A DNA stretch of 46,817 nt from positions 1-46,817 of the forward strand of contig JAUVLP010000008.1 of NCBI GenBank assembly GCA_030600655.1, read 5' to 3'. The notes under the pieces were generated by a model. The model saw nothing but the letters and a program-made list of their open reading frames with translations. It had not been told where the DNA came from and searched no databases. How positions within the stretch are numbered: the first letter of the stretch is position 1; every line of letters begins with the position of its first letter. Of the stretch, positions 18,796-26,863 are shown one piece after another. A program made the translations under genes and the position numbers. The stretch comes from Candidatus Eiseniibacteriota bacterium (GTDB taxonomy: Bacteria; Joyebacterota; Joyebacteria; Joyebacterales; Joyebacteraceae).

Positions 18796-18798
18796 CCG

Positions 18799-18814
18799 TG
18801 GCACGAGTTATGCT
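18799..18814 (+). promoter_or_regulatory. sigma54-like (-24/-12) promoter, TGGCACGAGTTATGCT
   Basis: TGGCAC-N5-ATGC, one mismatch to TGGCAC-N5-TTGC; GG/GC dinucleotides 12 nt apart; directly upstream of the wza-like gene. Confidence 0.55.
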
Positions 18815-18884
18815 TTAGGACGTTTCGAGTCGGAGTCCGGTGAGGGGCTCCACTGCATACGGGTGCGACAGGGGGATTGACTCT

Positions 18885-19667
18885 ATGCTGTCGAGGAATG
18901 GAAGACTGCTCCTCGTACTTTTTGGAGCGGTTCTGATATTGTGCATACAGGGCTGCGGCTCTGCGCGCATCGACGCGGAAGCGCCGGATGCGGCGCCAGG
19001 TGCTATGGGAACGGCATTAGTCCCGGAGGATGCGTTTTCGGCCGGGGGGCACACGGTCGAGTACAGATTGCGGATTGGTGACCGGATAGAGGTTGGATTC
19101 CTGGTAGACGGCGAGTTGGATTTCACAACTCCGGTTACCCCGAGCGGGACGGTAAGCGTACCGCTGGCCGGGGAGATTATGGCGGCGGGGAAGACCACAG
19201 GTGAGCTTTCCAGGGCGGTGGAGGAAGCAATGGGCGACTACCTCCTGGATCCGACAGTTACGATCGTTATCGCAGGGATCGCGGATCAACCGATCTTCGT
19301 GATCGGGGAGGTGGACAAGCCCGGACGGATCGAAGCAACAGGCGAGATGACCGTGACTCGCGCGCTCTCAGCGGCCGGGGGAATTCTGTCCTCAGGCAAA
19401 GCAAGCAGCGTGATGGTGGTGCGGACCTCCGGAGTCGAGGAGCCGATCGCGATTCAGGTGGACGTGAGAAAGGTTCTGAACGGAGAGGATTTCGCGGAGG
19501 ATATCATTCTCGTTCCGAATGATGTGGTCTATGTTCCCAAATCATTGATCGGAAAGGTCAACGAGTTCGTTGATCTCTTCTTCGACAACATCGCTCCTGC
19601 CCAGCTGTTCTATCTGCGGGGTTACAATATGGCGCACCTTGCGGACGACAGGCAGGCCTGGTACTAG
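18885..19667 (+). CDS. Polysaccharide export outer-membrane lipoprotein (Wza-like, Poly_export + SLBB)
   Basis: Lipobox-like LILCIQGCGS; YRLRIGDRIEVGFLVDGELDFTTPVTPSGTVSVPLAGEI; PIFVIGEVDKPGRIEATGEMTVTRALSAAGG. Confidence 0.88.
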   Translation: MLSRNGRLLLVLFGAVLILCIQGCGSARIDAEAPDAAPGAMGTALVPEDAFSAGGHTVEYRLRIGDRIEVGFLVDGELDFTTPVTPSGTVSVPLAGEIMAAGKTTGELSRAVEEAMGDYLLDPTVTIVIAGIADQPIFVIGEVDKPGRIEATGEMTVTRALSAAGGILSSGKASSVMVVRTSGVEEPIAIQVDVRKVLNGEDFAEDIILVPNDVVYVPKSLIGKVNEFVDLFFDNIAPAQLFYLRGYNMAHLADDRQAWY

Positions 19668-19707
19668 CACTGGCTTGCGGCCACGGCATTTGAGGAAGGA
19701 TACCGGC

Positions 19708-21066
19708 TTGGAAGGCAGCAACCGGGGAATGCAGGACACATCGCTCCTGCGTGATGTAGTCTACATCATCTTCAAGAGGAAGATGGTGCTGGTCACGCTT
19801 GCCGTTGTCGGAGTGGCAATCATGATATACGGCCTCAAGACGAATGTGCCGAGCTATGAGGCGTCGGCACGCGTGTTGATAAAGCGTCAGCACCAGGGAT
19901 ACGTAATGCCGTCGGAAACGCGCGCTGTGCTCAAGCGGGCCGAGGTCATTAACTCCGAGATATCGATAATCACCAGCACGGCCGTTGCGGAGGCCGTTGT
20001 AGACATACTGGAACTGGCGACCGGGGATGACCGTCCGATGGCCATCCACCGGATGTCGAAAATGATCAAAGCACAGGAGAAGCCGGAGTCCGATATCATA
20101 GACATCTCGTTCCGTCACAGGGATCCCGAGATGGCAGCCGACGTCGTGAACGCGGCTCTCGATGCCTACCTTCAGATCAGGAAAAGGGTTGCACTGAATT
20201 ACGAAGCTGTCGTCTATCTGGATACGCAGGCGGATAGAGTTCGGGCTGAGCGTGACTCGACCGCCATGGAGATAGCGCGTTTCAGTGGCGAGAGGGGCGA
20301 ACTCGCGCAAGGGCGCCGCGCAGAGCAGCAGATGGGGCTCCAGGACCGCTTCAAGAACGAGCTGGCGACTTTGAACTCACACATTCAGTCGTTTGAGGAA
20401 AAGCTGGCTATGGTCCAGGAGTGGTTGGACACGGGAGCGGATCCGTCCCACGTTCCGAGCGGGGAAATCTACGCTATGGCGACCGTTCGGCAGGCCAAGA
20501 ACCGGCTGGTGGAGCTTGAACTGGTTCTGGCAGAGGCCTCTTCGAAGTACACGCCTGATCATCCGGAGGTCCTGAAACTTGAACGGCAGATCACGGGCAC
20601 CCAGGAGGTTCTGCGGAACGAGGTGCGACAGGCCCTTGCTCGGCTGCAGATGCGCGTCGATGAGTGGAAGGCCGAGCGTCGCGCTGTGATCGGCATGTTG
20701 GATGACCTGCACAGCGAGGACGAGGAGCTGGCCAGGAACCTGCTCACTGTCAGGCTCCTGGAGCACGATCTGTCCATCCATGCGGACATGTATGGGATCA
20801 TTATGGACAGGCGGGAGCAGTTCAGGATCACGGCCGCCACCGATCCGAATCTCCTGAACATCGGTATCGTGGCTAGGGCCGCTATCCCGGCGAAGCCGAC
20901 ACCTCAACCGGTTAACATGAGGATCGTTGCAGGTCTCTTCACGATCGTTTTTGGCATTCTGCTCGTCTTCATCATGGAGAGAGCAGACAACTCACTCGAG
21001 CGCCGCGAGGATATCCAGAGGGTGTTGGGACTCAAGGTGCTGGCCACGATCCCGGAGCGTAAGTAG
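19708..21066 (+). CDS. Chain-length determinant / Wzz (GumC-like) protein
   Basis: Two TM segments flanking a long coiled-coil region; YEASARVLIKRQ; PTPQPVNMRIVAGLFTIVFGILLVF. Start TTG 19708 or ATG 19729. Confidence 0.82.
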   Translation: MEGSNRGMQDTSLLRDVVYIIFKRKMVLVTLAVVGVAIMIYGLKTNVPSYEASARVLIKRQHQGYVMPSETRAVLKRAEVINSEISIITSTAVAEAVVDILELATGDDRPMAIHRMSKMIKAQEKPESDIIDISFRHRDPEMAADVVNAALDAYLQIRKRVALNYEAVVYLDTQADRVRAERDSTAMEIARFSGERGELAQGRRAEQQMGLQDRFKNELATLNSHIQSFEEKLAMVQEWLDTGADPSHVPSGEIYAMATVRQAKNRLVELELVLAEASSKYTPDHPEVLKLERQITGTQEVLRNEVRQALARLQMRVDEWKAERRAVIGMLDDLHSEDEELARNLLTVRLLEHDLSIHADMYGIIMDRREQFRITAATDPNLLNIGIVARAAIPAKPTPQPVNMRIVAGLFTIVFGILLVFIMERADNSLERREDIQRVLGLKVLATIPERK

Positions 21067-21067
21067 C

Positions 21068-21916
21068 GTGTATACGAAGTTCTACAAGCTGGCCGAGAGG
21101 CCGTTTGAGCTTACGCCTGATCTCAGGTTCCTCTATCTGAGTGACAAGCACAGAGAGGCGCTTGCCCACCTGACCTACGGAGTCAGGGAACGACGTGTTT
21201 TCGTACAGCTCACCGGAGAAGTTGGGACCGGAAAGACGACGATGCTGGACGCTCTTGTTCACAGACTGGACGCCGGCACAAAGGTGGCGTGGCTCTCGAA
21301 TACTACGATCGGGCGGACCGACCTCCTGCGTGTTCTTGGATGGGGACTGGGGATCAAGCTCAAGGGTCGCTCGAAGATGGAGATCCACCGCGAGATCTCG
21401 GAGTCTCTCAAGGCGTGGACAGCATCCAGCCGGAATGCCGTTTTTATTGTGGACGAGGCTCAGAACCTCAATCTTCCGTTGCTCGAAGAGGTGAGACTTT
21501 TGTCTAACCTTCGCTCCTCCGGGCACGCGAGCCTTCAGATCGTCCTTGCCGGGCAACCGGAACTAAGGCGGAAGCTGGAGCTTCAGCAGCTGAGACAGCT
21601 CAGACAGCGCATCAGCATCAGGTTCCATCTCGATCCGCTTTCGCGCGTCGAGACAGGGGAGTATATCAGGCACAGACTTACAGTGGCCGGCGCGGCGGAT
21701 CTCGAGATTTTTGATCGCAGCGCGGTCGATGAGATATTCAGTTACTCGGGAGGTGTCCCGAGGATGATCAACACGGTTTGTGATAACGCGCTTCTGGCAG
21801 GCTATGCCGATAATCGTCCTTGGATCGGCAAGAGAACGATAACTGAGACAGTCGAGGCCGTCGAATGCAGGACGGGCGGCCATGCTGAGCAGCACGTTCA
21901 GCCGGGCGCCGTCTAG
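21068..21916 (+). CDS. ExeA/GspA-type AAA ATPase (XrtA/PEP-CTERM-associated ATPase-like)
   Basis: YTKFYKLAERPFELTPDLRFLYLSDKHREALAHLTYGV...TGEVGTGKTTMLDAL...AVFIVDEAQNLNLPLLEEVRLLSNL. Confidence 0.87.
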   Translation: MYTKFYKLAERPFELTPDLRFLYLSDKHREALAHLTYGVRERRVFVQLTGEVGTGKTTMLDALVHRLDAGTKVAWLSNTTIGRTDLLRVLGWGLGIKLKGRSKMEIHREISESLKAWTASSRNAVFIVDEAQNLNLPLLEEVRLLSNLRSSGHASLQIVLAGQPELRRKLELQQLRQLRQRISIRFHLDPLSRVETGEYIRHRLTVAGAADLEIFDRSAVDEIFSYSGGVPRMINTVCDNALLAGYADNRPWIGKRTITETVEAVECRTGGHAEQHVQPGAV

Positions 21917-21945
21917 CCGAGTCGGTACGGGATTGGAAGACCGCA

Positions 21946-22776
21946 ATGAGCAAGATTTCGAAAGCTATGGAGAGAGCCGACCGCGAGGAACGCCGGGGGC
22001 ATGATACCGGCGAGCCCGGTATGGTTGGAGAGGTCCGCGAGAAGGCGCAGCCGGCTGAGGACCGCCCGAAAACAGAGGCGGGTGGGATGTCCCCCGAGGA
22101 TTCCTCGGCGAGGCGTGCCCCGGTCCGGACGGCGCGCGCGGTCGAGCTTCCGAAGAGTGCTGAGGAATACCACAACCTGGCGTCTGAGGTCTACCTTGCT
22201 TTGCCGGACATGCGCTCGCGCGTTCTCATGATCGTGAGTGCCGTAGAGGGAGAGGGCACAAGCACCGTGGCGCGGGAGTTCGCCCACAGCGTGGCAGCCA
22301 CCAATGAGGTCCAGACGTTGCTCATGGATGCGAATCTACGCCGGCCGCAGCACCACAAGGCGCTGAGAGCGTCGCAGGATCCTGGTCTGACGGATCTGGT
22401 TCTAGGTGGCGCCGCTTTTGATTCGTGTGTGCGAGATGTCGGCATTCCGCATCTTGTTCTTATGCCGGCGGGACGAAGAGTTGTCGCGCCTCCACGCATC
22501 TTCCTTGACGCCGGTCTCGACAACGTCATCGGGGAGTGTCGCAGGCGTTTCCAGCTGACCGTGATCGATGTCCCACCCCTTCTTTCCTTCTCAGAGGGGA
22601 TACAACTATCCCGGAAGGTAGATGGTGTCGTGCTCGTGGTAAGGGCCGGTCGGACCAAGCGCCAGCTCGTGGAGCTTGCAGTTGACAAGCTCAGCGATGC
22701 GGGTGCGAATGTCATTGGAACCGTTCTGAATCGGAGACAATTCTACATACCTCCGATGATCTACGAGCGCTTGTAG
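21946..22776 (+). CDS. CpsD/CapB-like (BY-kinase family) P-loop protein with altered Walker A
   Basis: MSKISKAMERADREE...MIVSAVEGEGTSTVAREFAHSVA...LLMDANLRRPQHHKAL...LTVIDVPPLLSFSEGIQLSRKVDGVVLVVRAGRT. Confidence 0.82.
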   Translation: MSKISKAMERADREERRGHDTGEPGMVGEVREKAQPAEDRPKTEAGGMSPEDSSARRAPVRTARAVELPKSAEEYHNLASEVYLALPDMRSRVLMIVSAVEGEGTSTVAREFAHSVAATNEVQTLLMDANLRRPQHHKALRASQDPGLTDLVLGGAAFDSCVRDVGIPHLVLMPAGRRVVAPPRIFLDAGLDNVIGECRRRFQLTVIDVPPLLSFSEGIQLSRKVDGVVLVVRAGRTKRQLVELAVDKLSDAGANVIGTVLNRRQFYIPPMIYERL

Positions 22777-22884
22777 ACGTTGGCGCTCCAATTCCACGAA
22801 GGGATGCGGTTCGGCCCATGACTCGTACGGTGGCGACAGCAAGTTTATCAAAGAGCGGCGTCGGTTGGACCCGGGAGCAGTGCG

Positions 22885-24453
22885 ATGAGTGGCACCACAG
22901 AGCGGATGCGGCGTATGTTCGAGCGCAGCGAAGACTACCTTGGGCGCTCGTGGCCCGTGTGGGCTCTCGCCATTCTGATGTATGCGGCCGTTTCCTGGGT
23001 GCTTCTTACCAAGGTCCGCCTGCCTGACCCCCTGTATCTCATTGTTTTCGTCATGGCGCTCGCCATCGTAGCCATAACCCTCCTCAAGATCGAGTGGGCG
23101 GTCCTCGGCCTCGCGGCCATGATAGCATTCACGAGGCCCGGGATCAGCTTTGGCGCAGCTAATACCTTCCACGTCAGCGGTTTCAATCTCGCGCTGGTCG
23201 GTGTCTGGATGGTCTACATTGTCCGGTACGCTGCAGATACGCAGTTGGCGGCCAAGGGTCCTCTTGTACGCCGCACGCAGCTGGACACTATCGTTATCGT
23301 CTTCCTTGTTCTGGTGACGCTCTCGATGCTTGTGGGGCTGAACAAGAACTGGCAGGCTGTGGCGCGAGCAAGGATCCTGCTCTACTGGAAAGAACAGATA
23401 CTCTACTTCGCCTGGTTCTACCTTGTGGTGACCATGCTCAGGACACCGAAGGACCTGAGACGCTTTGCGGTTATCTTTGCTACTGCAGGTCTGTTTGTTG
23501 CCGCTGTCGGTCTTTACAACAGGTTCGGCGGCGCCATTGAGGCCGTCCACGCGACGACGGAGGAAATTGAGGCCGGCGTGATCGGAGGACGTGCCGAGGG
23601 GGCCGGCTCAAAGTTTCTCGGCCTCGGGCACCCGAATTTCCTGGGTGCGTTTCTGATCATGTCCATGCCGTTCTGGTTCTTCGCTGTCGATCACCTGAAA
23701 AGGACGTGGCACAAACTCTTCTCCGATGCTGCCATCCTTCTGGGCTTCCTCGGTCTTCTGTTTACGTACTCGCGGAGCGCGTGGTTTGGAGTTGTGACCG
23801 GTATCGGTATGCTGAGTTTGACCGACAGACGAACCATAATGAGAATCGTTGTTTTCCTTGTTGTCTTTGGCGTTGTCGCGCAGGCGCTATCGTTTGCATA
23901 CACGGGCATGGGCGCTACGAAGCTCATAGCGTTGAGGTTCGAGCAGTTGAACAGAAGTGATTTCTCGGCGAGGCCGGCCATCTTCGCGAGTGCTCTCGAA
24001 GTGATAGCAAATAACCCTCTGACCGGCGTGGGGCCCGGCGCGTTCCCGTGGCACGCGGACAACACCATGGTGATCGGCATTCTCACGCAGGCGCACAATC
24101 TGCTTCTTACTGTCGCTGCTGAAATGGGCATCCCGGCGGCGATCACATACATCATCTTCCTTATCGCCATCTTCCGAATGGGAATGCGGAACCTCCGCGC
24201 CGTCGCGCGTGAGCCGGGATACGGTTTCATTGCCCAGGGTGCGTACGCCGCCTTTTTTGCCATCATAGCTCAGACCTTCTTTGTCCATCTCTTCTATCAT
24301 CGAAATGTCGGATACGCTTTCTACGCCCTGATGGGGATCATCGTGGCGTTGAACCGGATGGTGCGGGAAGGGCAGCTTCCTGTTCCACGCAGGGAGAGCG
24401 CAGAGTCCGGTCAAAGACGGATCGAGGCCGATTCGGTCTGGGCTGAACCATGA
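22885..24453 (+). CDS. O-antigen polymerase/ligase-like membrane protein (Wzy/WaaL family)
   Basis: Multi-TM; ARPAIFASALEVIANNPLTGVGPGAFPWHADNTMVIGILTQAHNLLLTVAAEMGIPAAI. Confidence 0.82.
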   Translation: MSGTTERMRRMFERSEDYLGRSWPVWALAILMYAAVSWVLLTKVRLPDPLYLIVFVMALAIVAITLLKIEWAVLGLAAMIAFTRPGISFGAANTFHVSGFNLALVGVWMVYIVRYAADTQLAAKGPLVRRTQLDTIVIVFLVLVTLSMLVGLNKNWQAVARARILLYWKEQILYFAWFYLVVTMLRTPKDLRRFAVIFATAGLFVAAVGLYNRFGGAIEAVHATTEEIEAGVIGGRAEGAGSKFLGLGHPNFLGAFLIMSMPFWFFAVDHLKRTWHKLFSDAAILLGFLGLLFTYSRSAWFGVVTGIGMLSLTDRRTIMRIVVFLVVFGVVAQALSFAYTGMGATKLIALRFEQLNRSDFSARPAIFASALEVIANNPLTGVGPGAFPWHADNTMVIGILTQAHNLLLTVAAEMGIPAAITYIIFLIAIFRMGMRNLRAVAREPGYGFIAQGAYAAFFAIIAQTFFVHLFYHRNVGYAFYALMGIIVALNRMVREGQLPVPRRESAESGQRRIEADSVWAEP

Positions 24454-25625
24454 TGAACGAGAATCGAGTCGGCGGGCTTCCCAGAAGGATCGCTTTCTAT
24501 ACCGATGCGCGAGCATGGGGTGGAGCCGAGGTCTATATGGCCCAGATTGCAGGTGGGCTGAAGGCGGCCGGCTACGATCCACGGCTTCTTGTTGCGGACC
24601 GTCGGGAAGTGGATGAGTGGGTCGACTACCTCCGTGAGCGCGGGTTACACGTCGAGCGTTTCCGTCCGGGTAAGGAGTTCAATCCGCGGGTTTTCTTCGA
24701 TGGGCTGAAGCTCTTCCGCGGCTTCGAGATCGTGCACTTCAACAAGACTCATCCAAGGAACTGTCTGCCCGCAGTGTGGGCCGCCCGGCTTTCAGGAGCG
24801 AAAGTTGTGATCGCGACCGAGCACCTTGCACTCCCTCCTGACTCGAACGTGCCGTTCGGTCGTAGGATCATCACGACTCTCGTCAGGCTTACCAACAGAC
24901 TGATAGACAAGACGATAGCCGTCTCGGAATTGAGCAGGGACATGCTGATAAGGAACTATGGGATTCCCCCGGAGAAGATCGTCAGCATCAGAAACGGGAT
25001 CGACATATCGCAGTTCGACGCGACGTTCGACCCAAGCGCTGTGCGGGTAGACCTCGGCCTTGGCGCGTCGGATGCCGTAGCCGTCCTCGTTGGGCGAGTG
25101 TGCGACAGGAAGGGGCACACGTTTGCTATCAGGGCCATCGATGAGATCCGCAAGCGGATACCCGGCTACCGCCTTCTCTTTGTGGGAGAAGGCGATATCG
25201 AAGAGAAGCTTAAAGCAGAGGCCGAGAGCCTCGGTGTTACCACCGAAGTGATCTGGGCTGGTTTCAGACGCGACGTCCCCGCGATTCTTGCCTCCGTCGA
25301 TCTTCTGATACTTCCCTCTGAGGATGAGTGTCTGCCGTTTGTGATCCTGGAAGCGATGGGGTCGCGGCTACCGGTCGTGGCGACGGACGTAGGAGGTATC
25401 AGCGAACAGATCGAAGATGGGGTCACCGGCCGCTTGATACGCCCGCGTGACGCTGCCGGCTTGGCAGAGGCCATCATCGACGTGCTGGACCGGTCGGATA
25501 AGGGGAAGTCGCTCGGAGAGGCTGGGCGGCGGAAGTTGGAGGTGGAGTTCTCGATCGAAGCGAGCATCGGGCGGATACCGGAGATCTACCGCGCGATCTA
25601 CTTCCAACACGGACGCCGCCGATGA
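24450..25625 (+). CDS. GT4 glycosyltransferase
   Basis: RIAFYTDARAWGGAEVYMAQIAGGL; LPSEDECLPFVILEAMGSRLPVVATDVGGISEQIEDGVTGRLI. Confidence 0.9.
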   Translation: MMNENRVGGLPRRIAFYTDARAWGGAEVYMAQIAGGLKAAGYDPRLLVADRREVDEWVDYLRERGLHVERFRPGKEFNPRVFFDGLKLFRGFEIVHFNKTHPRNCLPAVWAARLSGAKVVIATEHLALPPDSNVPFGRRIITTLVRLTNRLIDKTIAVSELSRDMLIRNYGIPPEKIVSIRNGIDISQFDATFDPSAVRVDLGLGASDAVAVLVGRVCDRKGHTFAIRAIDEIRKRIPGYRLLFVGEGDIEEKLKAEAESLGVTTEVIWAGFRRDVPAILASVDLLILPSEDECLPFVILEAMGSRLPVVATDVGGISEQIEDGVTGRLIRPRDAAGLAEAIIDVLDRSDKGKSLGEAGRRKLEVEFSIEASIGRIPEIYRAIYFQHGRRR

Positions 25626-26863
25626 AGCAGAGACTCCGCATTCTCTCGATCAATCAGTTTTTCTTCCCGGACAATCAGGGTGGCGTGGAGCGAGTTGCGC
25701 ACGAGACGACGAAGCGACTTGCAGAGCGCGGACACACCATTCACCTTGTTGGGCAAAGGACCGAACCCGGTACTCCCGATACGGAAGAACTCTATGGTTT
25801 TACGGTCCATCGCTACGGGACCGCTGAGAGCCGTGGGCGAATGGGAGGCAGAACAAGGGATGCGCTCTATGCCTCAAGGCGTGTGGTCAGCGAACTGATC
25901 AAAAGTCGGAGATTCGACATTGTGCTGCCGCATCATTACTTCCCCTACTACTCGTACATCAAGAGTGCCGGAAAGAAGACGATACCCGAGGTCATGACTT
26001 TCCACGCCTCATACTGGCAGGAGCTTCGACTTGAGGGGGCCGAGCGCCGGGTGCCCAAACTCCTCGAGCGAGTGTTCTTCGGTGGGATGGCACGGCGGAC
26101 TGAGGTCGCCTGCCTCAAGCGTGCCGACCGCATCGCTGTCCTTAGCGATTTCTCCGCCGAGCAGCTGTCGAGCTATTACTCCTTCGCCGCCGGGAAGGTG
26201 ATCAAGATTCCGGGGGGCGTTGACCTTGAGCGCTTCACACCGGCACCCGACCGTAAGGTGGTGAGAGAGAGACTGAACCTGCCGCTTGACCGGCAGATCC
26301 TGTTGACAGTCAGGCGGTTGGTGCCGCGCATGGGCCTGTCGAATCTCATAACTGCCTTTGGCGAGGTACTCGCCCGACATCCGGAGGCGATGCTTGTAAT
26401 CGCCGGTCACGGGAGGCTGGAGCAGGAACTCAAGCACCAGGTCGTCGACGGTGGACTCTCAGATTCCGTCCGCTTCGCCGGATTTGTAGAGGAGGGCAAG
26501 CTTGTGGACTACTACCAGGCAGCCGACCTCTTCGTGCTTCCGTCTGTTGCCTTTGAGGGCTTCGGAATGGTGACGCTGGAAGCGCTGGCGTGTGGGACGC
26601 CGGCTCTCGGGACACCAATAGGAGCGACCCCGGAGATTCTCAAGCCGCTTGCACCACAACTCGTGCTTCGCGGAACGCGGCCTGCAGCTCTTCGCAGAGG
26701 GATGGGCATGATGCTCGAGTGGCTCTCAGACACACGCGCTGCGGAAGAGCTCCGCAAGCGATGTCGCGATTATGTCGAGTCGAGCTTCGGTTGGGATCCT
26801 GCCGTGGATGCGCTGGAACAGCTCATGTACGAGTTGACGGACGCCGGGAGATGCGATGGCTAG
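25622..26863 (+). CDS. GT4 glycosyltransferase
   Basis: RILSINQFFFPDNQGGVERVAHETTKRLAERGHTIHLV; VAFEGFGMVTLEALACGTPALGTPIGATPEIL. Confidence 0.9.
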   Translation: MKQRLRILSINQFFFPDNQGGVERVAHETTKRLAERGHTIHLVGQRTEPGTPDTEELYGFTVHRYGTAESRGRMGGRTRDALYASRRVVSELIKSRRFDIVLPHHYFPYYSYIKSAGKKTIPEVMTFHASYWQELRLEGAERRVPKLLERVFFGGMARRTEVACLKRADRIAVLSDFSAEQLSSYYSFAAGKVIKIPGGVDLERFTPAPDRKVVRERLNLPLDRQILLTVRRLVPRMGLSNLITAFGEVLARHPEAMLVIAGHGRLEQELKHQVVDGGLSDSVRFAGFVEEGKLVDYYQAADLFVLPSVAFEGFGMVTLEALACGTPALGTPIGATPEILKPLAPQLVLRGTRPAALRRGMGMMLEWLSDTRAAEELRKRCRDYVESSFGWDPAVDALEQLMYELTDAGRCDG

